A stretch of DNA of 64,000 bases from Burkholderia sp. Ac-20365 (GTDB lineage: Bacteria > Pseudomonadota > Gammaproteobacteria > Burkholderiales > Burkholderiaceae): assembly GCF_017104715.1 (NCBI RefSeq), contig NZ_JAAGPI010000044.1:1-64000 (forward strand), read 5' to 3'. A program made the position numbers and the translations under genes. Positions 53,813-63,513 of the stretch are shown in pieces. Position 1 is the stretch's first letter, and each line of letters starts with the position of its first letter. A model generated the notes under the pieces. The model was not told the origin of the DNA. It worked only from the letters and a program-made list of their open reading frames with translations, and did no database searches.

Positions 53813-56800
53813 TTACGTCTCGCGCGCAGCGGTTCTCGTCTTCGCGCGCTTCCTGGACGGCGGTTCGTTCGCTGGCACAAGCGGAATCGGTTCAAATAGC
53901 GCCGCAAGGTCCGCTTCGGAAAATTTGACGGTCTTTTGCGCATTGTCCGAGAGAATCGCGTCGGCCAATGCCGCCTTCCGTCCTTGCATCGCAACGATTT
54001 TCTCTTCCACGCTGCCTGCGGTGATCAGCTTGTAGACGAACACCGGTCGCTTCTGTCCAATACGGTGTGCGCGATCAGTAGCCTGGTTTTCTGCGGCGGG
54101 ATTCCACCACGGATCGTAGTGAATCACCGTATCGGCTGCTGTCAGATTCAGGCCAACGCCGCCCGCCTTCAGGCTGATCAGGAACAGTGGAACCTCACCC
54201 TTTGTGAAGCGCTTGACGGGCGCGACCCGGTCGGTCGTGTCGCCCGTGAGCATCACGTAGGGAATTTGCGCATTGTCGAGCGCAGCGGCGATCAGATCCA
54301 GCATGCCGGTGAACTGGGAGAACAGCAGGATGCGGCGGCCTTCCTCGATCAGTTCGGGCAGCATCTCTAGCAGAAGCTCCAGTTTCGCCGATTGCTCGAC
54401 GCGGGTCCCTCGTGCGCTCTTCACAAGTCGCGGATCGCAACACACCTGGCGAAGTTTGAGCAGCGCCTCCAGCACGACGATGTGACTGCGTGCGAGACCC
54501 TTTTCTGCGACGGCTGCGCGAACCTTTTCCTGCATCGCCGACCGAACGGTTTCATATAGATCGCGCTGCGCACCCTCAAGCTCAAGCGTTCGCACGATGG
54601 TCGTCTTCGGCGGCAACTCCGTTGCCACTTCGTCCTTGCGCCGACGCAGCATGAACGGTCGGATACGCCGCGCGAGCAACTCACGGCGCGCGGTGTCCCC
54701 GTTCTTTTCGATCGGCGTGCGCCAGCGGCGCGTGAAGTCTTGTCGCGTGCCGAGAAAGCCGGGCAACATGAAATCGAATTGCGCCCACAACTCACCGAGG
54801 TGATTCTCGAGCGGCGTGCCCGTCAGACACAGGCGGTGCCTCGCCTGCAATTCCCGGATCGTGGCGGCGGCCTTGGTGGCGGCGTTCTTCACGTACTGCG
54901 CCTCGTCCAGGATCAGCAGGTGATAGCTATGCTGCGCCAGCGCAGCCTGATCGCGCCACAGCAGCGCATAGGTGGTGAGGATCAGATCGTGGTTGCCGAT
55001 TTCGTCGAACCGCTCATGACGCTGCGGGCCATGCAGATCGAGCACGCGCAAGTCCGGTGCGAAACGATTCGCTTCCTCGCACCAGTTGTGCATCAGCGTG
55101 GTCGGAATAACGATCAACGCCGGACGGTCGAGCCGGCCCGCTTCCTTTTCAGCGAGGATGTGAGCCAGCGTCTGGACGGTCTTGCCGAGACCCATGTCGT
55201 CGGCGAGCACGCCCGCGAGGTTTTCTTCACGCAGGAACTGCATCCAGCTGAGACCCTGGCGCTGATAGGCGCGTAGTTCCGCGCGTAGTCCCCGCGGGAC
55301 GGGTGAGTCGTTCACGCCGGGCCCGGCGATCAGCCGTTTGGCCAGCTCACGCACAGAAGCCTCGCCATGAAACTGCCAGCGCCCGCTTTTGTCGAGTGCG
55401 TCGAACCTGGCTGCATCCAGTTTCGAAAGGCGCAGCTTGCGCTCCGTCACGAAATCGAACAGGTCGACCAACACACGCATAACCGGCTTCAGGCGCTCCG
55501 CGCGTATATGCAGCCGTTCGTTGAGATCGGTTACGAGTTCGACAGTTTCGTTATCGGCAATGCGATCGCGACTGTCTGTGATCCAACGCGGATCACGCCG
55601 GAACAGGGCCACCAGCAGCGGTTCGAGCCGGACGGTCCGGCCATTGACGGTAACGCCCATTTCGACGTCGAACCAACCATCACCGGTAGCGCGGATTTCG
55701 CCGTCGATGGCATCGATCTCGATGAAATTCAAACGACACGCCTCGCTCATCGACACCTGCCAGCCACGCTCGCGCAGCGAGGGCACAGCACGGGTGATGA
55801 AGTCTCCCCACTCGCCGGGATTTGACGGCGCCAGCATGTGCTCAGGAAAGCGACTCGCGCCAGACACACGCTTCGTCGAGACCTTCTTGAGACCTGCCTT
55901 GCCCAGTTCCTTCAGGCAGTGCTCCTCAAGGTCCGTCCGACGTGCGATCTGCACCACATCACCCTTCGAATCGCGAACGAGCGTAATGTCGCTGTGCGCA
56001 TCGACGCGCTCGCCCTCATAGTCGAATGCGACGGTCGCAAAGTCGAACATGTCGTTGGGGGCTCGCCCCCATGTCGGCAGCGAGTCGAGCTTCAGCACGG
56101 GAACGGGCGCCGTCTCGATGACGCGCAAGTCGGTCTGGTCATGCACGGGCGGCGATGGCAAGCCCGGCGCGATCTCTTCCAGCATCTTGCCGACGAACAC
56201 GGCTTCGTCGGCCGTGATGGACGGCATCGACAGATACTCGTTGAGCTGGTCGACCCGCCACGGTATGTCGACAATTCCTGCTTCGCCGGTCTGTGCATCC
56301 AGATACCAGCAGGGTTGAGTTGTCGTGATGAGAATTGTCGCGGGCGGTTCGGTCTGGAGCACGGGGCGCATGCTCGTGTCCGCCTGCGTGCGCCACTCGA
56401 TGCGACCAGGACGCGAGCGGCCGGCGTTCACGGAGCAAGGCAGATTCTGGCGTCTGGTTGCCGTTGTCCGCGAGACATAGGCGCGACCCGTCGCGATGAG
56501 CTTTTCCACGATCTCGCCTCCCGTCGAGCCCTCCAGACTGAAGTTGCTCAGGTAAGTTCGCGAGCGGCCCAGCCACAACCCGCGCAAGATCGGCAGATCA
56601 TCCCCAGTTACGAACTTCGGCGGTTGCACGAGCGCCTTCTCAATGTTGTACCAAGGATCGTCAAGTGCGCGGATCGAGCCGTCGACACCCGTGCGCGCCT
56701 TAAATATGCTTACTTCAGGCTTTCCCATGAACGATTCGCTGATCACATATGCCAGCACCTGCGACGCTTTCGTGGATGCGGGCTTCGTGCCCTTGTCGGG

Positions 56801-57160
56801 CACGGCTGACGCGTGTTTTGTCCGAAACTCATTGAGCCAGCGGATCACTTCCGGACGCACTCCGCGAGCCACCGCCTCCGGTTGAAGCGGCATTGCCGCG
56901 ATCAGCAATGCAGCGACGTGCTTGCATCTGTTTCCGACCGGACAAGTGCATTGGCCATCGATCCGCACGCTCTTGCCGGAATTGTTGAAGTACACCCGCA
57001 CGTGGTACGGCGCGATGCGAGTACCTTGCACGACACCAGTGAGGAAGTTATCCGAAGGCCAGCTCACATCGGAGACAAGCTTCGTATAGCTTCCGGCCTT
57101 GGCTATCGTGAAGGCATCCAGCCATTTATCGATTTGCTTGCGTGTGTAAAAGACAGACAT
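53813..57160 (-). CDS. SWIM zinc-finger SNF2-family helicase
   Basis: An 1115-residue SNF2-type ATPase. The N-terminal SWIM finger is CTCPVGNRCKH (Cys71, Cys73, Cys79, His81). A long middle region of unknown fold precedes the SNF2 motor: Walker A DDMGLGKT (Lys660), DEAQ (752-755), LTGTPLENHLGELWAQFDFM, SLKAGGVGLNLTAADTVIHY and RAHRIGQKRPV. Proteins of this layout translocate on DNA and are found singly in many Burkholderia; roles in repair or defence are suggested but not shown. The gene stands alone between housekeeping genes and looks intact. Confidence 0.9.
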   Translation of the reverse strand: MSVFYTRKQIDKWLDAFTIAKAGSYTKLVSDVSWPSDNFLTGVVQGTRIAPYHVRVYFNNSGKSVRIDGQCTCPVGNRCKHVAALLIAAMPLQPEAVARGVRPEVIRWLNEFRTKHASAVPDKGTKPASTKASQVLAYVISESFMGKPEVSIFKARTGVDGSIRALDDPWYNIEKALVQPPKFVTGDDLPILRGLWLGRSRTYLSNFSLEGSTGGEIVEKLIATGRAYVSRTTATRRQNLPCSVNAGRSRPGRIEWRTQADTSMRPVLQTEPPATILITTTQPCWYLDAQTGEAGIVDIPWRVDQLNEYLSMPSITADEAVFVGKMLEEIAPGLPSPPVHDQTDLRVIETAPVPVLKLDSLPTWGRAPNDMFDFATVAFDYEGERVDAHSDITLVRDSKGDVVQIARRTDLEEHCLKELGKAGLKKVSTKRVSGASRFPEHMLAPSNPGEWGDFITRAVPSLRERGWQVSMSEACRLNFIEIDAIDGEIRATGDGWFDVEMGVTVNGRTVRLEPLLVALFRRDPRWITDSRDRIADNETVELVTDLNERLHIRAERLKPVMRVLVDLFDFVTERKLRLSKLDAARFDALDKSGRWQFHGEASVRELAKRLIAGPGVNDSPVPRGLRAELRAYQRQGLSWMQFLREENLAGVLADDMGLGKTVQTLAHILAEKEAGRLDRPALIVIPTTLMHNWCEEANRFAPDLRVLDLHGPQRHERFDEIGNHDLILTTYALLWRDQAALAQHSYHLLILDEAQYVKNAATKAAATIRELQARHRLCLTGTPLENHLGELWAQFDFMLPGFLGTRQDFTRRWRTPIEKNGDTARRELLARRIRPFMLRRRKDEVATELPPKTTIVRTLELEGAQRDLYETVRSAMQEKVRAAVAEKGLARSHIVVLEALLKLRQVCCDPRLVKSARGTRVEQSAKLELLLEMLPELIEEGRRILLFSQFTGMLDLIAAALDNAQIPYVMLTGDTTDRVAPVKRFTKGEVPLFLISLKAGGVGLNLTAADTVIHYDPWWNPAAENQATDRAHRIGQKRPVFVYKLITAGSVEEKIVAMQGRKAALADAILSDNAQKTVKFSEADLAALFEPIPLVPANEPPSRKRAKTRTAARET

Positions 57161-57240
57161 CAGTCGACGGGAATCCGGTTGCTGTTAGTGCGGGTGGTGG
57201 CGAAGTCGGAAGCGTTCAAAAAACGCCGAACCTGATCTGA

Positions 57241-58488
57241 TCAGTCTGTCGCCGCCTCTCCCAACGCCTTCGCGACCGCAGTCACGCGCTCGCGATGCAC
57301 GGCATCCTTGATCTTCGCAGGATCGTTTTCGTAAGCCTTCGCGACAGCGCCTGCATCGACAGCGCGCGCCGCAACCAGCGCGACCCGCAAACGCTCCGCC
57401 TGCGGATACGCCCTCGCTTCGAAACCCAGCCGCCCACGCGCATCCGCTTCGCACGCCTGTAACGCTTCGGCGAAACGCGCGGGTTTGCGCAGCGCGTCGC
57501 AGCGCTCGAACAGCCGCACGATCCCCGCCGCCTTCGTCTCCGTCACGCGATGGATATTGCCGTGCTCGCGCGCGACCAGCACTGCAAGATCGCGGCATTC
57601 GTTCGGCACGCGCAGCCGCTCGCACAAAGGCTTGAGCAGATCGACGCTGCGTCCTTCATGACCGATGTGACGCGGCAACACGTCTTCGGGCGTGGTCGCC
57701 TTGCCGAGATCGTGCGTGAGCGCAGCGAAGCGCACCGCGAGCGCGTAGTTCTGCGCAGCGGCATGATCGACGACCATCATCACGTGGATGCCCGTGTCCA
57801 CTTCCGGGTGATAGTCGGCGCGTTGCGGCACGCCGTACAGCGCGTCGATCTCAGGCAGGATGCGCGCGAGCGCGCCGCATTCCCGCAGCACGTCGAACAT
57901 CCGCGACGGCTTCTTTTCCATCAGCCCGCGCGATACTTCCTGCCACACGCGTTCGGGCACCAGCGCATCGACTTCGCCCGCCGCGACCATCTTGCGCATC
58001 AGTTCCAGCGTTTCCGGCGCGACGCTGAAGCCGGTGAAGCGCGCCGAAAATCGCGCGACACGCAGAATGCGCACCGGGTCTTCGAGAAACGCGTCACTCA
58101 CATGCCGGAACACGCGGTGCTTCAGATCGTCCTGACCATCGAACGGATCGATCACCGGGCCGATCAGATCGCCGTCGGGCGTGACTTCGCGCGCCATCGC
58201 ATTGACGGTGAGATCGCGCCGTGCGAGGTCTTCCTCGAGCGTCACATCCGGCGCGTAGAAGAACTGGAAGCCGTGATAGCCCGCCGACGTCTTTCGCTCG
58301 GTTCGCGCGAGCGCGTATTCCTCGTGCGTATCGGGATGCAGGAAAACCGGGAAGTCCTTGCCGACCGGGCGAAAGCCCTTCGCGACCATCTGCTCGGGCG
58401 TCGCGCCGACCACCACGTAATCGCGGTCCTGCACGGGCATGCCGAGCAACTCGTCGCGGATCGCGCCGCCTACCGCGTAGATATTCAT
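57241..58488 (-). CDS. cca: Multifunctional CCA-adding enzyme
   Basis: A 415-residue tRNA nucleotidyltransferase that adds or repairs the 3' CCA end. The class II nucleotidyltransferase head is VGGAIRDELLGMPVQDRDYV, with RRDLTVNAMA after it. The C-terminal half has an HD phosphohydrolase domain (RFAALTHDLGK), as in gammaproteobacterial multifunctional Cca. The ATG at 58488 overlaps the GST stop as ATGA, so translation is coupled. Confidence 0.95.
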   Translation of the reverse strand: MNIYAVGGAIRDELLGMPVQDRDYVVVGATPEQMVAKGFRPVGKDFPVFLHPDTHEEYALARTERKTSAGYHGFQFFYAPDVTLEEDLARRDLTVNAMAREVTPDGDLIGPVIDPFDGQDDLKHRVFRHVSDAFLEDPVRILRVARFSARFTGFSVAPETLELMRKMVAAGEVDALVPERVWQEVSRGLMEKKPSRMFDVLRECGALARILPEIDALYGVPQRADYHPEVDTGIHVMMVVDHAAAQNYALAVRFAALTHDLGKATTPEDVLPRHIGHEGRSVDLLKPLCERLRVPNECRDLAVLVAREHGNIHRVTETKAAGIVRLFERCDALRKPARFAEALQACEADARGRLGFEARAYPQAERLRVALVAARAVDAGAVAKAYENDPAKIKDAVHRERVTAVAKALGEAATD

Positions 58489-59132
58489 GCGCAGGTGTCT
58501 TGATAGGGGATGCGATGCGGCTCTTGCAGCGCGTCGTCGATCCACGCCTTGACGGCAGGTTGCGCCGTCACGCGGCGCGCGTACGCGGCCGCTGCTTCCG
58601 ACAGCTTCGGCTGCCACGTGTTGAAGCGCATCACGACAGGCGCGTACATCGCGTCGGCAATCGTGAACTCACCAAACAGGAACGGTCCGCCATACGTTTC
58701 GAGGCATTCGTTCCAGATAGCATCGATACGCGCGATATCGGCGAGTGCTTCGGGCGTTGCGTTCTTGCCCGGAAACGACGCGCGAATGTTCATCCACATG
58801 TTGTTGCGCAGATTGCCGAAGCCCGAATGCATCTCGGCGCTGACGCTGCGCGCGTGGCCGCGCGCGACGGCGTCACGCGGCCACATCGCATGCTGCGGAT
58901 AGCGTTCGGCGAGCGTCTCGCAGATGGCGAGCGAATCCCACACGGTGACGCCGTCGTCGGCGATCAGGCACGGCACCTTGCCCGACGGCGAATGCGCGAG
59001 AATCTGCGCTTTCGTCTCCGCCTCATTCAGCCAGACCATCACTTCTTCAAATGTGATGCCGAAGTGTTTGAGCACGAGCCACGGCCGCATCGACCACGAC
59101 GAATAGTTCTTGTCACCGATAACGAGTTTCAT
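58485..59132 (-). CDS. Glutathione S-transferase family protein
   Basis: A 215-residue GST. The N-terminal thioredoxin-like domain begins MKLVIGDKNYSSWSMRPWLV and has the glutathione-binding turn SGKVPCLIADD, followed by VWDSLAICETLAERYP. The all-helical C-terminal domain follows. Substrate unknown; the SMRPWL motif suggests a stringent-starvation or zeta-like subgroup. It overlaps cca by 4 bp and is 32 bp after the NDUFA9-like gene. Confidence 0.9.
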   Translation of the reverse strand: MKLVIGDKNYSSWSMRPWLVLKHFGITFEEVMVWLNEAETKAQILAHSPSGKVPCLIADDGVTVWDSLAICETLAERYPQHAMWPRDAVARGHARSVSAEMHSGFGNLRNNMWMNIRASFPGKNATPEALADIARIDAIWNECLETYGGPFLFGEFTIADAMYAPVVMRFNTWQPKLSEAAAAYARRVTAQPAVKAWIDDALQEPHRIPYQDTCA

Positions 59133-59164
59133 GCTTCGCCAGTTAGCTTATTGAACGACAGAGT

Positions 59165-60121
59165 TTAACGGCCCGCGCTCGCGCGGAAAGCGTTGAAGCG
59201 CGAACGGAACGACGAGCCCGTCAGATATACGGGCGCGATCGTTTCGATGCTGGCCGGTTCGATGTCGAGCTCGGGCGCGAGCGGCGCGCTCAACACCGCA
59301 TCGATTTTCATCGAATCGAGATTGTCGCGCGAGATCACCGGCTGGCCCGGCGCCATCTCGAACGACAGCGCCTGGAGTCGCGCCAGCGAATCCGGCAGAC
59401 GGATGATGCGCGCATGCTTGCCGATCACGTCGCCGCAATATTCGACGAGCGCCTCGAGCGTGTACACCGACGGCCCGCCGAGTTCATACGTGCGGCCCGT
59501 CGATGCATCGAGATCGAGCACGTTGACGATCGCCTTCGCGACATCGCCGACAAAGATCGGCTGAAAGCGCGCGTCGGGTTTCGCCAGCGGAATGACAGGG
59601 AACATGCGTTGCAGGAATGCGAACTTGTTGAGCAACTGGTCTTCCGGGCCAAACACGACGGACGGCCGGAATATCGTCGACGCGAGCATCGACGACGCGT
59701 GCACCGCGCGCTCGCCGTCGCCCTTTGAACGCAGATACATACTCGGCCCGCGCGGATCGGCGCCTATTGCGCTCATATGAATCAGCCGGTGTACACCTTT
59801 GCCTTCGCATGCGGAAACGATTTTCGTCGGCAGTTCGACGTGGGCTTTGGCGAACTCCGGACCATACGGATCGCCGCGATGACCATGCAACACGCCGACG
59901 AGATTGATCACGGCATCCGCGCCTTCGACGAAACGCGCGAGCTGGATGGGATCGAACACATCCATTTCGACCACATCGATGGGAAGCAGCGTGAGATGCC
60001 GCGCGTTATAGCGGCGGCGAGTGGCGAGGCGCACCGTCTTGCCGAGTTCGACGAGCGCGTTGACGAGATGACTGCCGATAAAGCCGGAACCGCCGACGAT
60101 CGCGATAGTTTGATGTCGCAT
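59165..60121 (-). CDS. NDUFA9-like NAD(P)-binding protein
   Basis: A 318-residue atypical short-chain dehydrogenase/epimerase of the complex I NDUFA9 family. The N-terminal cofactor loop is IAIVGGSGFIGSHLVNALVE. A later RSKGDGERAVHAS stands where active SDRs have YxxxK, so catalysis is doubtful and a binding or quality-sensing role is likelier. The ATG at 60121 (MRHQTIAIVGG) is chosen because it starts the Rossmann fold. Confidence 0.85.
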   Translation of the reverse strand: MRHQTIAIVGGSGFIGSHLVNALVELGKTVRLATRRRYNARHLTLLPIDVVEMDVFDPIQLARFVEGADAVINLVGVLHGHRGDPYGPEFAKAHVELPTKIVSACEGKGVHRLIHMSAIGADPRGPSMYLRSKGDGERAVHASSMLASTIFRPSVVFGPEDQLLNKFAFLQRMFPVIPLAKPDARFQPIFVGDVAKAIVNVLDLDASTGRTYELGGPSVYTLEALVEYCGDVIGKHARIIRLPDSLARLQALSFEMAPGQPVISRDNLDSMKIDAVLSAPLAPELDIEPASIETIAPVYLTGSSFRSRFNAFRASAGR

Positions 60122-60223
60122 TTTTCGACTCCCTGATGGAAGCCGCGGCAACGGCTGAGGTTCGAACGCCGCCGCCGGCGTGACGTAAAGTGACGTGTCA
60201 CGCGGCGGCGGCCTGGCGCATCG

Positions 60224-62197
60224 TTACTGCAACGGCTGGATATACCCCAGACGCGCCTTCAGCGATTGCGGACGGCCTTCGAACAACGCTGCATAGTAGA
60301 CCGTGTTGGACAGCACGTTCTTGACGTAGTCGCGCGTTTCCTGGAACGGAATGGCTTCCGCGAAAATCGCGCCTTCGACACCGCGCGGCAACTGCGAGCG
60401 CCAGTTGCGCGGACGGCCCGGACCTGCGTTGTAACCTGCCGTGGCGAGCACGGCGGACCCGTCGAACTCATTGTAGATCATCGACAGATAGTTCGTCCCG
60501 AGCAGGATATTGGTGTTGATGTCGTTCATCTGCGCACGGGAAATGGGCCCGAGGCCGATCTTCTTCGCGACCAGTTGCGCGGTTCCCGGCATCAGCTGCA
60601 TCAGCCCGCTCGCGCCGACTTCCGAGCGCGCGTTCATGATGAAGCGCGACTCCTGACGGATCAGACCATACGCCCATTCCACATCGAGTCCGTTCGATTG
60701 CGCATCGCGCTCGACGATATCGCGGAACGGCGACAGGAAGCGCAGCGAGAAATCGTGCTCGGTCTTCGTGCGATCGGCAGTATTGACCGCGCGGTCATAC
60801 AGCTCGATACGGCGTGCGTACTCGGCGGCGGCGATCAGCTGGCGGTCCGTCATGCTGCGCAGCGGCCAGTTCCATTCGCGGTTGCCTTCCAGACGCAGAT
60901 TCAGCTGATAGAACTTCTGTGCAAGCGCGAAGCCCGGCGTGTTGCCGGCCTGCTCGACTTCGGCGTCCGTCACCGTAGTCTTCGGCGGCACGACGATCTT
61001 CTGGCCGAGTTCTTCCGCGGCAAGCTGGCCGTAGAAGTTGAACTGCTGCGAGATCGACTCGAACTCCTGGTTCGCCGTCGTCACGTCGCCCGCTGCCTTG
61101 AGCGCGCGCGCGTGCCAGTAGGTCCACGAAGGCTGGCTGCGCAGCGACGGCGGCATCTGTTCGATCGACCAGCGCACCATCGTCCAGTCGCCGGCGACGA
61201 GCGCGACGCGTGTGCGCCATTCGTACGCGGGCGTGGACAGCGGCGCGTTCGCCGACAGCCGGTACCAGTCGACGGCGCCCGGCATCTGCTTCGAAGCGGC
61301 CTGGTACGCAATCGTGCCCCAGCCGATCGCGCGTTCCGGCGACGTCAGCGACGGCGCGACGGAACCGAAGGTGGCAGCGGCCATGGCGGGATCGTTACGG
61401 GCCATGCGCGTGATGGCGAGCAGCGCGAGCTGATGCGACTGCGGATCGGCGCCAACACCGCGTGCGAGCAGCAACGGCGGTGTACTCGCGGCCTGATCGA
61501 ACAGCGTCGGATCGGGACGGTTGTTGCCGAGCGCATCGACGAGTTTTACGCCCGTGCCGGTCTGGTTCTGTTCGTACGCGAGACGGATCTGCTGCCAGAC
61601 GTCGTCGCTGCTGAACTGCTGGTTGATCGCGAGCGACGTGATCAGGTCGACGCAGCCGTCGCCGTAGTTGCGCGGATCGACGAGCAGTGCGCGTGCCGCG
61701 TCGACGACATTCTCACCTTTCGCCGCACGCGATTCGAGCGCGTAGCACTTGACCTGCGTATCGTCGTTCAGCACGAAGCGCGCGTATTGCTGGTCGAAGT
61801 TTTTCCAGTCGTGGCGCGCGCCGAGCACGACGAGATAGTCGTTGCGCATGCGGTCGGCGATGGCCTGGCCGTCGTAGCGTTGCAGGAACGACAGCACGGG
61901 CGCGTCGGGCGCGTCGATACGCGGATGACCCGAGCCGTCGAACAGCTGCGGCTTCAACTGGAAATATTCCAGATATGAGGGCGCGGGGTAATCGGGAATC
62001 GTCGCCGCGAGCTGCGCTGCGCGAGCTGCATCGTTATTGCGCGCTGCCTCGCGCAACTGGATGAAAGTCTGATCGTCGCTGGTGATCTGGGAAAGCTGGA
62101 GCGGCTTGACGGCGGAGGCCGTGCTGCACGCGACGAGCGCCGCCGCGGCGAGCGCCAGACTGGCCGCGCGATATACTCGGAAGAGGCGTTTGGACAT
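60224..62197 (-). CDS. slt: Soluble lytic murein transglycosylase
   Basis: A 657-residue Slt70-type lytic transglycosylase, exported to cut peptidoglycan glycan strands with anhydro-product formation. It has a lipoprotein-like signal (ALAAAALVACS), a long helical U-shaped domain, and a C-terminal SLT domain with catalytic Glu516 (LIRQESRF), GLMQLMPGTA and the AGYNAGPG motif. The ATG at 62197 begins MSKRLFRVYR; upstream extension is not a signal sequence. It is divergent from 5-formyl-THF cyclo-ligase, 31 bp away. Confidence 0.92.
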   Translation of the reverse strand: MSKRLFRVYRAASLALAAAALVACSTASAVKPLQLSQITSDDQTFIQLREAARNNDAARAAQLAATIPDYPAPSYLEYFQLKPQLFDGSGHPRIDAPDAPVLSFLQRYDGQAIADRMRNDYLVVLGARHDWKNFDQQYARFVLNDDTQVKCYALESRAAKGENVVDAARALLVDPRNYGDGCVDLITSLAINQQFSSDDVWQQIRLAYEQNQTGTGVKLVDALGNNRPDPTLFDQAASTPPLLLARGVGADPQSHQLALLAITRMARNDPAMAAATFGSVAPSLTSPERAIGWGTIAYQAASKQMPGAVDWYRLSANAPLSTPAYEWRTRVALVAGDWTMVRWSIEQMPPSLRSQPSWTYWHARALKAAGDVTTANQEFESISQQFNFYGQLAAEELGQKIVVPPKTTVTDAEVEQAGNTPGFALAQKFYQLNLRLEGNREWNWPLRSMTDRQLIAAAEYARRIELYDRAVNTADRTKTEHDFSLRFLSPFRDIVERDAQSNGLDVEWAYGLIRQESRFIMNARSEVGASGLMQLMPGTAQLVAKKIGLGPISRAQMNDINTNILLGTNYLSMIYNEFDGSAVLATAGYNAGPGRPRNWRSQLPRGVEGAIFAEAIPFQETRDYVKNVLSNTVYYAALFEGRPQSLKARLGYIQPLQ

Positions 62198-62228
62198 CGT
62201 TATTTCTAGAGCGTTTCTGGAGCGCGAA

Positions 62229-62828
62229 TTGAACTCAAGCATAGCACGCAACCCCGTCACGAAATCGAAAAAGGAGCTACGTGCAACACTGCTGGAAGCA
62301 CGTCTGCATGCGGCTCTCGACGGTGCGGGCAAGGATGCTCTGGGCCGTCGTGTGCTCGATGCGTTAACGGTTTATTCGCCCGTAAGTGTAGGGTTGTATT
62401 GGCCTTTGTCAGGTGAGTTCGATCTGCGTTCCGTTGTGGTTGCCTGGCTTGACGGCGATGCTGCTCGGCGCGCTGCTTTGCCTGTTATTACCGCGCGTGA
62501 TCGGCCGCTCGAGTTTCATGTCTGGACGCCGGATATGGCCATGCGGGTTGGTGCTCATCGGATTCATGAGCCGACTTCTGGTGAGGTCATTTTGCCGGAT
62601 CTGCTTTTTGTGCCGTGCGTTGGGTTTGATGTTGACCGGTATCGGCTTGGGTACGGTGGCGGGTACTACGACCGCACTCTCGCTGCGTTTCGCTCCGCGG
62701 GGAAGGTGCCGGTTACCGTCGGCATCGCGTATGAAGTGTGTCGTACAGATTCCCTTGAGCGGGAAGCGCACGATATTCCGCTTGATGTTGTTGTTACTGA
62801 TGTGGGTTGGTATCGGGGTGCTGTGTAG
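62229..62828 (+). CDS. 5-formyltetrahydrofolate cyclo-ligase
   Basis: A 199-residue enzyme (FAU/YgfA family) that converts 5-formyl-THF to 5,10-methenyl-THF with ATP. Substrate and ATP motifs are SKKELRATLLEAR, LYWPLSGEFDLR, and the C-terminal LGYGGGYYDRTLA. The start is a TTG at 62229 with GGAG 6 nt upstream; no suitable ATG exists. The gene is followed directly by the inverted-repeat region. Confidence 0.9.
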   Translation: MNSSIARNPVTKSKKELRATLLEARLHAALDGAGKDALGRRVLDALTVYSPVSVGLYWPLSGEFDLRSVVVAWLDGDAARRAALPVITARDRPLEFHVWTPDMAMRVGAHRIHEPTSGEVILPDLLFVPCVGFDVDRYRLGYGGGYYDRTLAAFRSAGKVPVTVGIAYEVCRTDSLEREAHDIPLDVVVTDVGWYRGAV

Positions 62829-62954
62829 TTTTGTTTTTGTTTTGGTTTTGGTTTTGGCTTTGTCTTGCGACGCTGGGGTGGTTTGCTTGTCGTTTCGCCG
62901 GCATCCGCGTGGTGTTTTGCCTGGTTCACGCGTTGCCCCTGTGCGGGGCGGCAC

Positions 62955-62986
62955 CTACTTTTCTTTGCCGCGGCAAAGAAAAGTAG
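62955..62986. repeat. 32-bp perfect palindrome (left arm)
   Basis: CTACTTTTCTTTGCCG (62955-62970) is followed at once by its exact inverse (62971-62986). As RNA it forms a 16-bp hairpin with almost no loop. It follows the 5-formyl-THF cyclo-ligase gene and could end its transcript. Confidence 0.9.
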
Positions 62987-63481
62987 GCAAAAGAAAGCCG
63001 CTGAACACCGCCAATTCTTGTTTCCGCCTGAGGGCCCCCAACGGGTCCTCTCCTTCATGCGACGTCGTTCTTCTCGACGCCCGCTGCCAACGCTTCGAAT
63101 TCGCTCATCACCCGCTCCACACTCCCGCGTCGCCACACGCGCGATCAGATTGCCCACGTTCTATAGCGGCAAACTGTGTGTCGGCTGTCGCGGCGTACGC
63201 GCATCACTCCGGACTGAAAACCACCGGCTCGGCTCGAAAGCACGATCGGTGTCGTAAGTACGCTGAGGCGTGGAGTACTACGACCTACACACAGTTTGCC
63301 ACCTGGGCGGCCGTAACCATTCGCTGCCGCTGGCTGTGTTACGGGTGATCGAAGTGGGTGAGGCGCCTGTTCGAGGCGTTGGCAACGGGCAGTAACCGGG
63401 AAGTTGCCGTGTGAAGGAGAGGACCCGTTGGGGGCCCTCAGGCGGTGGTCAGGAACGGGCGGTGTTAGCCCGCTTTCTTTG

Positions 63482-63513
63482 CTTACTTTCTTTGCGGCGG
63501 CAAAGAAAGTAAG
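63482..63513. repeat. 32-bp near-palindrome (right arm)
   Basis: CTTACTTTCTTTGC (63482-63495), GGCG, then the inverse GCAAAGAAAGTAAG (63500-63513). It is the counterpart of the left-arm palindrome, with changes on both strands that keep the pairing, which suggests selection for the hairpin. Confidence 0.88.

Noticed and set aside
60266..61978. 570-residue plus-strand frame opposite slt
   Set aside because: Antisense shadow of the lytic transglycosylase gene.
62829..63360. Reading frames running from the cyclo-ligase gene into the inverted repeats
   Set aside because: They are translations of non-coding repeats; the sequence is palindromic and lacks coding character.
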